Part shown: positions 6,457 through 16,900 of the stretch, in pieces | How the letters are laid out: each line of letters opens with the position of its first letter | Position numbering within the stretch: the first letter of the stretch is position 1 | From: a virus | Reading direction: 5' to 3' (one strand) | Virus record (IMG/VR): IMGVR_UViG_3300027816_000415 | Span: 1-23,434 of that record | Length of the DNA stretch: 23,434 bases | Notes under the pieces: model-generated | The model's input: only the letters and a program-made list of their open reading frames with translations | Told to the model about the DNA's origin: nothing | Databases searched by the model: none | Made by a program: the position numbers and the translations under genes

Positions 6457-9448
6457 TTGCACAATTTATTGAAATGTTTATCCCAACATTGAGTGTTAGA
6501 AGTGTTTGAAGATTTTTTGGTATACAATCCATATTTGTAACGTTCAAAGTGTTTCCATTTAGGAAATAGTTCAACCCATAACGATATAAATTATCTAAAT
6601 TATCTGCCAAACTGTTTTTCCAAAGACTATTAGTAGGTACATCATTCAATCCATCCCCTTGATAGAATGGGTATAGGATTATTTGTTCGTCCCCTAGTTT
6701 TAAATCTACATACCAAGTTGTGGAAAGTGTATTTGTTATACAATCATTCAACGTTAATTCTTCTTCAGCTAAATATGTTTGTAGTGATTGTGCAAGAACC
6801 CCTTGGAAATTTGTGACAGTGCCGTTTCCGTTCAACCATGGGAATACTTTGAATTCAACAAATTCAGTTGAACAATCGTAATTGAAACAACTTCCCACAA
6901 TATAACATGCGTCAGCCGGTACGGGAACAAACTGACATCCTCTTTGTCTTCTGTAAACATACTTCTGTTTTTGGAAGATGGAATTCTCGAATCTTGTACC
7001 TGAATTCCAAATTGTTGTTGCCGGAATCATCTGCTCAACCAACTTCATCCAATAGGGACCTAAGCCCTCAACATAATCAATCAGTTTTTGATATGTGTAA
7101 TTGTTATTTGGTATTCCAATGGTATTTTCCTGTTCCAAATACTTCCAAAATATCGATGAAAGTGTTGGATATCCCCCAGTGTGTCCATCGGTTATGTACA
7201 ATCTATTTCTTACATTAATCGTATTCTGCCAAAATGTCTGTGCAAACTCAAAGAAAGTCTTTTTCTTAGGTTGTGGATTGATGAAAGTCCAATCTACCCC
7301 TCCGATTGTTGGAAAAGGTGTAGTCATTCCTGTTTCAGGAATTGGATAATCATAAAGTCTCGATTGATTCCATACATCATACACCAAACCTTGACCTGGA
7401 TTGAGGTATAAATCAACATTCTTCACATTTAGAACAAGTTTTTCCTTATCAATATAATAATAGGCATCATAACCAGCATCTGTGGAAATTCTAAGATCCT
7501 CATCATCAGAGACCCATGACTTTTTGTTATCAATCGTTTTCTGTAATTTGAATCCCTCAGTCATGTAAGGGAAATCTCTAAATCTTTCTAAATAGATCTG
7601 ACCATAAGTGAAGGGTTCTAAGACAGTTTGGAAAGTAGGGTTGGTTCCTGTGAAAACATTCTCAACTAACGGGATTTCAGGACTCCTATGTTGTGGTGTT
7701 GATTCGTACCAACCCGCTCCAACTTGGAAGAAGTACTCTTCGTTTGGTGTTGGCGCCTTTGGATATCCCTCAATGTCCATAGGAAAGTCAGATAATCCAA
7801 CATTGACCTCCTCTAATATTGTCGTTGATGTGAAAGCACTGTAAACCTGACCTTGAAGCTTATATGTTACTGTTGAAGATAAACTTGGAACATTATCTAC
7901 GTATGTTCCACCTGATATCTTTGCATATTGAACGGCAAATTGATCTAAATTAATTCTTTGATCGGCAACATATATGTTTTCATTGAATTCAATCAACGCT
8001 TCAGGTGCTCCAACCAGTCTCAGAAGAAACTCTACTGATCTTCTCGTACCCTTAGATCTGAATAGATAACCCGAGTTTAGAATAAGATTCCTATAGTATT
8101 GGTAATTCAATTCAGTTGGAGTTAAAGCTCTAGCATAACCCGGGTAAGCCGGTGCATTTGTCTGACCGAACACAGAATCCAAAAAGTTTTCATTTGTAAT
8201 CGGTGATATATTTGGTTCCCAACCTAAAGTCGCGGCTAAATTTTTCAATAACAAAGAAGGAATGTCATTCTGAATGGTGTAATTAACTGAAGTCATATTA
8301 GCCATACCATCAATGAATAATTTAACTTGATCGAAACTCCTACCGTAGATTTGAAGAATCTTTTCAACCTTTCTATCCTTTGTATCAAACTCCTTGAATG
8401 AGTCTTGAATCAAGAAACGCGAGATTAAATTAGTCTTGTACGAATCAAGTTCTTCTGAAACAAATGCAAGTTGTGTTAAGTACTCATCAAAAGCATTGGT
8501 CCTGATGTCCAAGTTCCATGTACCCTCCAAAGGCCAAGTTAAAGTTGTAAAGTTGTTGTAGAACTGACCGTTTTCATCCTCACTAGGCACCTGGAATACC
8601 GCAGTGTAAGGCGGTTCTATCAATCTATTGAGAAGGAATTTTTCAATCTCATCGAATGACTCGGCAAATACTTGGTCCACTACTAAATCATTTGGTCTGA
8701 TGTGGTAGTTGGAAGAATAGGTTGTTGCTGTTGTTCCGAACGGTGATCCCGAAACATAAAATGTTAATGTACCTGTCGCCAAACTATCTGAGGGTTCAAA
8801 AGAAAGGACTTTGAAGATATCGTAAGGGTTACTTGTGTTACCTGTATTCGTGATCGCAACGCAGTAATCAAGATAAGTACTGTTGAGGTTCCTCAACGGT
8901 GATGTTACAATCTCACGGGCTAGTATATTTGTTGCCGCAGAAATCGAATAATCAATCATAAAAGGATTTGTCAATCGATCAACATCAACAGAAAATATTG
9001 TTTCATCGTTTATCCCATCGTAAACAATATTATATGCAGTAAAACCAGTCAAAGATTGTTGGTTCATGAACCTCACATCTAAAGAAGCCGGAAACTTATT
9101 GATAATTCTTGTAACAGATACTTGTAATCTTTTAGCCAAAGAACCATACATAGAGAAGTTGGTAACTTCAGTCAAATCCAAATTCGGATAAACTCTAAAT
9201 TCTTTTGCAAAAATCAATCTGCTCTCCGCAAGTTGATCCACTTGTAAATCTTCTAAACTGATAGGTTTTGAAAAGGCACCAATATTAAATTCACGGTTAA
9301 CTTTTTCTGTAATACCTGTTGTAAATTCGAAATTACCTTGCGTAAGACCTCCACCCTCAACAGTTTGTAAACCTACAATATTGTCGGAGAATGTACCAGC
9401 CCCACTACCAGGTCTAGGTGGATAAAAATATTTTACTTGTTGAGCCAT
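6443..9448 (-). CDS. Baseplate protein with P2 gpI-type tail core
   Basis: This 1001-residue protein contains a recognisable gpI-type core near residues 395-500. It reads LLLKNLAATLGWEP, a gap with a small insertion, then YYRNLILNSGYLFRSKGTRRSVEFLLRLVG (RSKGTRR at 464-470). This is the pattern of phage tail protein I: a 'LP-LA-LG-' segment followed by helices ending in a (R/K)KGT turn. gpI works with the gp25/W and J/gp6 proteins in the baseplate wedge of simple contractile tails, and both relatives are encoded upstream here. The protein is far longer than P2 gpI (about 180 residues), with large extensions on both sides. The last 140 residues resemble the C-terminal domain of the SprB-repeat protein. 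The start ATG overlaps the preceding stop by one base (TAATG). Baseplate role is fairly sure; function of the extensions is unknown. Confidence 0.7.
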   Translation of the reverse strand: MAQQVKYFYPPRPGSGAGTFSDNIVGLQTVEGGGLTQGNFEFTTGITEKVNREFNIGAFSKPISLEDLQVDQLAESRLIFAKEFRVYPNLDLTEVTNFSMYGSLAKRLQVSVTRIINKFPASLDVRFMNQQSLTGFTAYNIVYDGINDETIFSVDVDRLTNPFMIDYSISAATNILAREIVTSPLRNLNSTYLDYCVAITNTGNTSNPYDIFKVLSFEPSDSLATGTLTFYVSGSPFGTTATTYSSNYHIRPNDLVVDQVFAESFDEIEKFLLNRLIEPPYTAVFQVPSEDENGQFYNNFTTLTWPLEGTWNLDIRTNAFDEYLTQLAFVSEELDSYKTNLISRFLIQDSFKEFDTKDRKVEKILQIYGRSFDQVKLFIDGMANMTSVNYTIQNDIPSLLLKNLAATLGWEPNISPITNENFLDSVFGQTNAPAYPGYARALTPTELNYQYYRNLILNSGYLFRSKGTRRSVEFLLRLVGAPEALIEFNENIYVADQRINLDQFAVQYAKISGGTYVDNVPSLSSTVTYKLQGQVYSAFTSTTILEEVNVGLSDFPMDIEGYPKAPTPNEEYFFQVGAGWYESTPQHRSPEIPLVENVFTGTNPTFQTVLEPFTYGQIYLERFRDFPYMTEGFKLQKTIDNKKSWVSDDEDLRISTDAGYDAYYYIDKEKLVLNVKNVDLYLNPGQGLVYDVWNQSRLYDYPIPETGMTTPFPTIGGVDWTFINPQPKKKTFFEFAQTFWQNTINVRNRLYITDGHTGGYPTLSSIFWKYLEQENTIGIPNNNYTYQKLIDYVEGLGPYWMKLVEQMIPATTIWNSGTRFENSIFQKQKYVYRRQRGCQFVPVPADACYIVGSCFNYDCSTEFVEFKVFPWLNGNGTVTNFQGVLAQSLQTYLAEEELTLNDCITNTLSTTWYVDLKLGDEQIILYPFYQGDGLNDVPTNSLWKNSLADNLDNLYRYGLNYFLNGNTLNVTNMDCIPKNLQTLLTLNVGINISINCANGVV

Positions 9449-10353
9449 TAACTAATAATCGTGTTGAAGTTTTTACTGAAATCGATATTATCACCTCTAT
9501 TTTGTCTAACCTCATATAGAAGATCATTGAATTGGTCCCTAATTTCAAACAAGTTGTATTGTCTGAATATATTGTTGTTAGAGTCATAGATGGTGTAGAT
9601 TCCATCATCAATAGACTTGGTCTGATTTCCGTAAAGTGCGATTGCTAGTGTTGAAACATCATACTCAACCATCTCAATATCGATTGTTACAGGATTGAAA
9701 AATGTATTCGTCAAAATAATATCTTGATCAGGTTGTCCAATGTATGGTGTAGCGTTTGGTTTGTTCGTAGGTGATGATGATGGTGATAGGGTCAAGAACA
9801 TAAGATTCGCAGTACTATCCGTATATCTGTATCTTATCGATTTTTGTTGTGTGTTTACTTGATTCGTAACAACAGGCTCACAGAAGAAATTCGATGTTAC
9901 AATTCTGAAGAAGTTAGGAATCTTAGTTCCATCTGCGTTCAAGTATTCGATTCTGAATCCAACAAGTCCCTGAGGTACAAATTTGTTTCTATACTCTTGT
10001 GGTATGAGATTAAGATCTAATACTAATCCTTTCACATTTGGTAAAGCACTTAACACACCACAATCAATGATTGTAGTTCTCACTTGAGCAGGTCTAATAA
10101 GAAGGGTATAAATTCCCAAAGCATTGAACTCTGTTGCCGGTAAAGTTAAATTGTATAATCCACCTAAAATCTCGACAGATGATCCACCGATTTGTTGGTT
10201 ACTAAAATAAGGGCGTAGTAAAGTTTTGGCATCGAGTTTTTTCAAAACGAAGTTGTTTGTTACGTCTCTTGACGGAGTATAATTCAAAATTATCTCCATA
10301 TCGTCTGGTGAACAGTCAGCTGGTCTTATTGTTCCGTATGAAGCTATCGCCAT
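9448..10353 (-). CDS. Putative virion structural protein (unknown family)
   Basis: This 301-residue protein begins MAIASYGTIRPADCSPDDME and shows no signal peptide or membrane segment. Its predicted character is beta-rich, with alternating hydrophobic strands such as GIYTLLIRP and KGLVLDLNLIP. A loop rich in Ser, Pro and Asn (SPSSSPTNKPNATP) lies around residue 195. I do not recognise a family. It sits immediately before the gpI-type gene, overlapping by one base, and is preceded by a gap with the recurring TATTTATA motif, so it may begin a transcription unit that includes the gpI-type and adhesin genes. A tail or baseplate role is inferred from position alone. Confidence 0.6.
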   Translation of the reverse strand: MAIASYGTIRPADCSPDDMEIILNYTPSRDVTNNFVLKKLDAKTLLRPYFSNQQIGGSSVEILGGLYNLTLPATEFNALGIYTLLIRPAQVRTTIIDCGVLSALPNVKGLVLDLNLIPQEYRNKFVPQGLVGFRIEYLNADGTKIPNFFRIVTSNFFCEPVVTNQVNTQQKSIRYRYTDSTANLMFLTLSPSSSPTNKPNATPYIGQPDQDIILTNTFFNPVTIDIEMVEYDVSTLAIALYGNQTKSIDDGIYTIYDSNNNIFRQYNLFEIRDQFNDLLYEVRQNRGDNIDFSKNFNTIIS

Positions 10354-10370
10354 TTTCTTTTGTTATTTTC

Positions 10371-10383
10371 TATAAATAGTTTA
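10371..10383 (-). promoter_or_regulatory. Candidate late promoter or leader motif TAAACTATTTATA
   Basis: The 35-base gap 10354-10388 contains TAAACTATTTATA on the coding strand, followed by an A-rich leader (GAAAATAACAAAAGAAA) and the ATG at 10353. The 12 bases TAAACTATTTAT are identical to those ahead of the giant gene at 19273. On the plus strand the core reads TATAAATA. Confidence 0.4.
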
Positions 10384-10388
10384 TCTGT

Positions 10389-11465
10389 TTATTTGGTTTC
10401 AACATTGAAGAATCTATATCCATAGTTTATTAAATCCCCCAAGTTATCAACCTCACCTAATCTTTGTATTTGTTCATATGCCGAGTTCTTACCCCTTTCA
10501 ACATATAAGTTTGTCACAATCTCAGCATCTCCAACCGCTTTTTGTAAAGCAGGATCTTTGTAAAAGAATTGAGCCGTCAGTTCATTTTCGGTGAATCCTG
10601 AACTCTTAACAAAGAATCTTGTTTCACCGTTAGCAAAATCATAATAATCAACATTCTGAATTGTGTATCCCGTCACAACAAGTGATATATCATTTATCAC
10701 TCCAAAAATCCCTCCGTCTTTAATTACAGGAGCACCAACAATAAATTTCTGTGGACCATATTGAGCCAACTCTTGGATTCTAGAATTAGTCAAACCTGAG
10801 ACTGTATATGGAACTGTTGTGAATGTTGATGACACCTGGTCTTGAACGTTATTCTCAGCGTCTCCTGAAAAAATAAAATTGTAACTTATAGGTGTTGCAG
10901 ACCAACTTCCTGTATTTGAAATAAAGAAAGCAGTCCCGTTAGGATTTATTATTGTGGCATCTCTGAAAGGTGTTACGATTTCTTTTTTTACAATGTTCGT
11001 ACCCCATGGATTTTTCTGTGTCAATGTTATTGTATAAGCACTAACCACCGTAGGATACTGATGTGAAATATATGCAGGTGTGAGTTGATCAAAATTATTA
11101 TTTGGTGACCCATCTCCCCAATCTATTGTATATGTGGATAGTTCAAGAAACTTCTTAAATTCATCTGAGGTATTATAAACATGATAAAGATAAGGTGCTG
11201 AAGTTGTTGCCGAGAATATGAAATTGGTAACAACATCTTTTTGATAAACAGCTCCGTCAAAAGGAGAATAAAATCCACAATCCAATGCCGTCTCAGTGAT
11301 CAAAATGGGTATCGTCAATCCTGTTAATAATGAAGATCCACCAGGTCCCGATGATAGAACTTGTGTCATCGCAGAGTAAACTCCAACAGGTGTACCTGAA
11401 TAATTTACAGTGAACAGATCTCCTTGAATAACCTCAGGTGATATAATGTAATTGTAATCTGGCAT
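10389..11465 (-). CDS. Putative structural protein with PKD-like domain
   Basis: This 358-residue protein has a segment at about residues 110-165 that fits a PKD-type beta-sandwich: YTIDWGDGS (WGDGS at 116-120), then HQYP at 135-138, AYTITLTQKNPWG, and a following strand. PKD domains are Ig-like modules for adhesion or spacing in surface proteins. The rest is beta-rich and unassigned, ending in a short helical tail (EQIQRLGEVDNLGDLINYGYRFF). No signal peptide or transmembrane segment is visible. The start ATG overlaps the upstream stop by one base. A tail or baseplate decoration role is plausible from position. The PKD match is by eye and moderate. Confidence 0.6.
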   Translation of the reverse strand: MPDYNYIISPEVIQGDLFTVNYSGTPVGVYSAMTQVLSSGPGGSSLLTGLTIPILITETALDCGFYSPFDGAVYQKDVVTNFIFSATTSAPYLYHVYNTSDEFKKFLELSTYTIDWGDGSPNNNFDQLTPAYISHQYPTVVSAYTITLTQKNPWGTNIVKKEIVTPFRDATIINPNGTAFFISNTGSWSATPISYNFIFSGDAENNVQDQVSSTFTTVPYTVSGLTNSRIQELAQYGPQKFIVGAPVIKDGGIFGVINDISLVVTGYTIQNVDYYDFANGETRFFVKSSGFTENELTAQFFYKDPALQKAVGDAEIVTNLYVERGKNSAYEQIQRLGEVDNLGDLINYGYRFFNVETK

Positions 11466-12253
11466 TATGGATTAATATATTCATACCATTTTATGGGTGT
11501 CAATCCCCCTACTCTTTGTGGTTGTATGTTGAATGTATCAAAAACTTGATATGTTCTTTTTTCGTAGTCTAAATCCAACCTATAATAAAAATATTCACTC
11601 TGTGAGAAATTATATTTGTTCCCTAATATAGATGACTGAGGTCTATTCATCATTCTCACAAATTGTCCTATCTTAGCATCAAAGAATTTTGCTGACATAT
11701 AAAATCTTGATACGTCCAAAAATGTTCTCTTCTTCAACCAGTAAACGAAGAATCCCTCTTTATCACCAACATAATTCAAGATGAATTTAGGTTTTCTTAT
11801 GAGGACATTCGTTGTCTGCATGAGTGTGTCCATTCTCTCCCCTTGTTGAGTTGGGATAATAATTGTGACATAATTTGTTTGTTCAGTTTCCAACGGACTG
11901 TCATAAAGATCCAATTTAAAGAAAGAGTTTCTGAAAGAGTTGGCATAATAGTAAATCTCTTGTGTTGTGAATCCTTCAGCCCTATAGTCTATTTTCCAAT
12001 TATTAACATTAGTCAGACCCGCCCCCTCATAAAAATAAAACTCATAATTAATTTCAGTTGAGTTTTGGAAATCTGCATGCGCAAATCTATTAACCTCGAA
12101 ATCTTTGTCAGACGCTAATAGTTCTTTTATTGCTTTGTCTTGAAACGCAACAATATCCGCCTCTGTATCCAAATACTCCCAATCCAAATTGATTGGAATA
12201 TTAATACTGTTGTTCACAGTACCTGAAAGTAATATTTGTTTACTCACATTCAT
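11465..12253 (-). CDS. Putative virion structural protein (unknown family)
   Basis: This 262-residue protein begins MNVSKQILLSGTVNNSINIP. It is rich in Tyr and Phe (for example EFYFYEGAG, SEYFYYRLDLDYEKRTYQVFD), as many phage tail proteins are. It has no signal peptide, membrane segment or enzymatic motif that I can see. A fairly basic central part (KPKFILNYVGDKEGFFVYWLKKRTF) precedes FYMSAKFFDAKIGQFVRMMN. It overlaps the upstream 580-residue gene by 14 bases and the downstream gene by one, so the group is probably cotranscribed and made in linked amounts. Function unknown. Confidence 0.6.
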   Translation of the reverse strand: MNVSKQILLSGTVNNSINIPINLDWEYLDTEADIVAFQDKAIKELLASDKDFEVNRFAHADFQNSTEINYEFYFYEGAGLTNVNNWKIDYRAEGFTTQEIYYYANSFRNSFFKLDLYDSPLETEQTNYVTIIIPTQQGERMDTLMQTTNVLIRKPKFILNYVGDKEGFFVYWLKKRTFLDVSRFYMSAKFFDAKIGQFVRMMNRPQSSILGNKYNFSQSEYFYYRLDLDYEKRTYQVFDTFNIQPQRVGGLTPIKWYEYINP

Positions 12254-13982
12254 CTACAATAGGTTTAGTTACAACAGTTGTTGTGTTTATGCTGAAACCA
12301 CTTATTGGACCAAACTTAGGTCCGGCTGTTAAGACTCCTCCGATATCGTATCCACCATCAGGGATTAATCTGAATTGTGATGCGTTGAACGGATAATGTG
12401 AAAAATTCAAAAATGGAAAGTCTACACCGTTGTCTTGTTCATCAATGAATCCGTATTCATATACGTCCCTCCACATGAACTGTTCATAAGCATTTGAATA
12501 ATATGCCCAAAAAGGAACCTGATCAGCATTTCTCAATTCACCTGTCTCCACATAATTAGAAAACGCACGAATCACCATTCCTATGTGAGGTTGGTAATAA
12601 TATCCACTTGGATTAGTTGTGGCAACTTGTTCACTTTTGAAGATGTCTTGGTTGTATTTGATTTTTTGATAGTATGGTGAAATAATTCTTTCTTGTTGTG
12701 TTATATTATTCCATTCACACCAATCACCACATAGAGTATCACCAGATTTAAAATCCAAATTATAGTAAAAGTCCTCAGTAGACCCGTTTGTCAATGTGTA
12801 TGATGAGTATCCAATGTTAGAATTAGATTTCAAATTATTACTATCCCAATATAAATTATTCCTTTCAGTGATATTAAATTGCCAACCTTCTTTTACTCCC
12901 GTTCCTTGTGTTGGTTTGTTGAAGTATCCTGAATATCCTTTGTTGATAATTGTCAAAAAGATTTCATTAAGTGGTCTTTTTTGATTGTCCAACAAATTTT
13001 CAATATTCAAATCATAGTTTGTCGTGAACGTATAGACTGATGATGCATTCTTCTGTGAAATCCTAGAAATATTATTAGGGGTTAGTGAAGAAAATTCGAA
13101 TTTTTTATTTGCAGTAAATGGAACTTCTTCAAAACCTGTTTTAGTTACAACAAGATCATTAGCATTTGTAATTATCTTATGCATCTTTACGTAATAAGTT
13201 GACTTGGATTCTCCCGAGTTAGTTATATCAACTATTTTCTTAAAGGTACCCTTAGAGTTATTTACAAATGTAGTTCCAGTATATCCAACATCAGTCATAT
13301 TGAAGATGTAAAGGTATGATCCAAATGTACCGTCACCTAAGGTATTAACTTGAAAGACTCTGTTACCATCATAATTTATTGATAATTCAACGTAGTCTCC
13401 AATCTGTAAGTTATGTTCCGCAATACAAACAAAAGAAATATAATTTGTTCCACCGAACTGTAATTTCTTTACCACAAAAGGTATTCCATCACCTGACAAC
13501 CAATTTGAACTATTGATACCGTCTGTCCAAAACATTTCCCTTGTAAAGTTATTACTATCAGGTAGACTTAAATAATAGGACCAATTATAAGTGTATGCAC
13601 TTTTGGCAACGTATGTTAAGTGTTGATCTTGTATGTTAGGTCTGAAGAACTCAAATTCATAATACTGAGGAAATCCTCTCCAAATACCACTCAACAAAGA
13701 TCTTTGAGTATCAACGTAGTAAAGATTGTATAAGAATGGAATATATTCTGTCGTCCCCGTGTAAGCATTTTCATAAATTGGACTTACTTTAAAGGTAGGT
13801 CTGAAAGTTGTTGATGCTTGTCTTTCCTCGTTAAATAAAACCGCTAAGTTTACTGAGGCAACACGATCATACTCTGTTAATTCGTTTTCTTTCGCATCAA
13901 AAGATACTTGAAGACTTTGGTCTACAGTTGGTGCTGATTTAAATCTCAGTCTACTTGGTACTATCGTTGTTGGTCCCATCAT
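12240..13982 (-). CDS. Putative virion structural protein (unknown family)
   Basis: This 580-residue protein begins with two adjacent ATG codons (MMGPTTIVPSRLRF). The first forms an ATGA overlap with the stop of the giant gene, so either could be used. It is acidic-aromatic, rich in Asn, Tyr and Phe, and appears beta-rich throughout, with no coiled coil, signal peptide or membrane segment. A small cluster CGDWCEWNN lies in the C-terminal half. The position directly after the gp25, gp6 and giant genes is where contractile phages carry further wedge or peripheral baseplate proteins. That is the only basis for calling it structural. Confidence 0.6.
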   Translation of the reverse strand: MMGPTTIVPSRLRFKSAPTVDQSLQVSFDAKENELTEYDRVASVNLAVLFNEERQASTTFRPTFKVSPIYENAYTGTTEYIPFLYNLYYVDTQRSLLSGIWRGFPQYYEFEFFRPNIQDQHLTYVAKSAYTYNWSYYLSLPDSNNFTREMFWTDGINSSNWLSGDGIPFVVKKLQFGGTNYISFVCIAEHNLQIGDYVELSINYDGNRVFQVNTLGDGTFGSYLYIFNMTDVGYTGTTFVNNSKGTFKKIVDITNSGESKSTYYVKMHKIITNANDLVVTKTGFEEVPFTANKKFEFSSLTPNNISRISQKNASSVYTFTTNYDLNIENLLDNQKRPLNEIFLTIINKGYSGYFNKPTQGTGVKEGWQFNITERNNLYWDSNNLKSNSNIGYSSYTLTNGSTEDFYYNLDFKSGDTLCGDWCEWNNITQQERIISPYYQKIKYNQDIFKSEQVATTNPSGYYYQPHIGMVIRAFSNYVETGELRNADQVPFWAYYSNAYEQFMWRDVYEYGFIDEQDNGVDFPFLNFSHYPFNASQFRLIPDGGYDIGGVLTAGPKFGPISGFSINTTTVVTKPIVDECE

Positions 13983-16900
13983 TCAGTTGCAACATATTTT
14001 TTAATAAATCTGTTCATGGAAGACTTGCCTACAGATAAACCAAAGTAAAAATGATAAGGTAGTCCTACAGTGAAATATGTGTTTAAGTTTACAGGATCGT
14101 AACTCGGTGAATCACTTGTATTTTTATCACCTTCAAATTGATATGCCTCTGCCAATGTACCAGGTTGGAACAGTACGTTACTTCTATTGTAGATGTACCC
14201 TCTCATGAAATCAGCCTTTGGATTCTCACCCATGAAATAATTCGAATTAATATCAGTTCTATTGAATCTTTGATAATAGCTTTTCTGTATTGTATTTGTT
14301 TTCCACTCGTTTTTTTCTGTACCGAAAATTGAATTACTATCTTTTGTTGTCCAAGAGTAGTAAGGTATCAGTTGTGAGTTACTTCCCAAGTAATCATAAA
14401 TTGCATTATTGTAGTCAACGTTATCATTCCTAATCAATCTTCTCGGAGATACTAAATCACGTGTTTGTGTTTCAGATGAGAAAAATATTCCCATAACAGG
14501 ATTTTTACTTCTGTCCTGACCTACATAGAATGGATTGTTAACATTCGTACCTGATTGAGCAGTGTAGGCTTCAAAATTAAATTCTTGAACACCTAACTCA
14601 GAATTTATAGAAATCATCTGAGCATAGTCTCCATCAATTTTTGATTTAACTCTACTGAAGAAAGAATTTACTGATCCATCCCCAAGACCAATGATATTCG
14701 CTAACCAAGTGGAACTAACTTGTCTCGAAACGATAAATAGACTCAATATGTCTTGTGGGTCATTGAATGATGTTGTAGGTATTTTATTTATATTATACCC
14801 ATAGAAGTCTGCATTCAATGTAACCTCCTGTGTGAAAGCATCTCTTGGCCCCATATCCATAATTGTTGTAGGGAATAAGATTTCCTTTTCGTTTCTTGTT
14901 CTTCCTCCTGTTCTTTGTTTACCAACGAAGTTAGAACCTGTGAATGGAGATGATCGGTAATAGAAATTATTAGTTTGATTATGTAATAACACAACGTCAT
15001 TACAATATTCATTGTAAGGACCGTTAGGGTCAACAGGATCAGTTGGTGGTTTGTAGAATCTTAAATTTCTAAATGGAAAATGATACAATACTCCATTAAC
15101 CCAATTATTGATAAAGGTATGTCCAAAGACACCCCTACAAGCAGCAAAATTTATTCTTGTCCTGGCCTTGAATTCCCCAAGTTGTTTGAAATCATTCGGA
15201 AGAGACAAGATAACCTTACTAACAAAAACATAACAACCGCCTTTAATTACTGTTTTCTTGTAACAATTATCTGTTTTTGGATAAACACCAAAACTTTCAG
15301 AATCACCAGAATAACATTTTAACGGTACCAGTCCTTGACAACTGAAAGTACTTGCAAATTGTTCTTCGTATTCACTCAATTCCTCAGCCGCGTCGTTTAT
15401 CAAAAATGATGATCCTTCAGTATCGTAAGACTCTACCACACCTTCGTCAGATATGAAATAAAATGCAAAATTTGTATTTTGATGTAATAGGTACGTATTA
15501 TTCAGATATCCTGATCTTGATGTGGATGTTGGAAGTCTGTCCGTTCTCATCACAATTTTTTGAGTATTTGCCTGAACGTTCATCGTTGTGGCAGTTGAAT
15601 ATGCTGGTGAGAAATAAACGTATCTATCATATCTCAGGGATGCTAAACCTTCTTCCAAGCTTCCTCCGACAGAAGCAAAGAAATATGATCCTCCCTCTAC
15701 GTATTCATCATTCCAATAACCATTCATTTTTTTGCCTTGTGACCATGGTTGTCTACTATAATAAGATCCAAAAACTACCCAATATGGATTCCAATCTGGT
15801 ACACCCAACGTTCTATAATTCGGTTGTAAACTTACAATTGGATAAACAGACATCCCAAAAACATTGACAGATGTATTAGCCTTCACATAAGCACCATTAC
15901 TTCCTGAGTTGATATCAATTTTAGAAGGAGTCAAAATAGAATATGTGTTAGTTGGAGATACCTGAAAACCATTGTTACCAACTTTAGTCGAATCCAAAGA
16001 AGAATAGTTTGTATGCATGTTCGTGCTGTAACCCGAATAATTTGATCCTGTATCAAAAATGTATGAATCAAAGAAAATAGGGTTACTTTCATTCGAGGAA
16101 TATTGGTCGTGTCTTGGTAAAACAAGCCCAGTCTGTATAGGAATATTCAATTTATATTTCGATGTTACTTGTACGGTTCCATAGGGTTGTCCACATATTC
16201 TTGATATATCTACGGTAGTTGTTTGTCTTGTACTATTAGGATCAACCCCTCTTTGTAAAATGACAACCATAACCTCTTTGTTGTCAGGTATATCAAAATA
16301 TGGCCTTGTTACATTATTTGGTAACCACGTTTTGGCCCCTTGCCCTAAACCAAAAAATCCTGTTCTAACATGATGTTCCTCCCATGTATACATTGCACCT
16401 CCAATATATCTTTCATTGAGACTTCTCTGACCCGAATAAAGTGAGGGGTTTAAAGACGCAAAATTTTGATATGTCATTGCTGTTATGACCTGAAAATACT
16501 CACAGTCGGATTTGGCCTTGACATACATCAAGTATTTCGGTTGTGAACACGTTGCTGTTGTTATAGTAACACCTTCATACGGAAATAAATCATTGACACA
16601 AATCGATCCTGGTGTCGGTGTTGTTCCCGAATGATAAACACCGTCACAATCGGTATAATACCAAAATTCACCATCGGATATAGTAGATACGCTACCCACC
16701 CAACAATTTTGAATTGTGTCAGCACTTTGGTTAACAATGTATTGTTGATTTAATAATTGATCAGGAAAATCAGGGTTCGCGTAATTAACTGTTATTGATC
16801 TTAGATTTTTAGCGTATCCCGTTGATGAGCTAAATCCTGAGAAATTCGTTGCGGCTTGACTCGTGTTAGGATCTAATGAATTGAATGGGTTTTGAAAGGT

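Noticed and set aside
4285-6462. GTG start at 6462 for the SprB-repeat protein and GTG at 4297 for the small cysteine-rich protein
   Set aside because: ATG codons lie six and nine bases downstream. For the small protein the ATG also gives an ATGA overlap. The GTG starts remain possible for the SprB-repeat protein.
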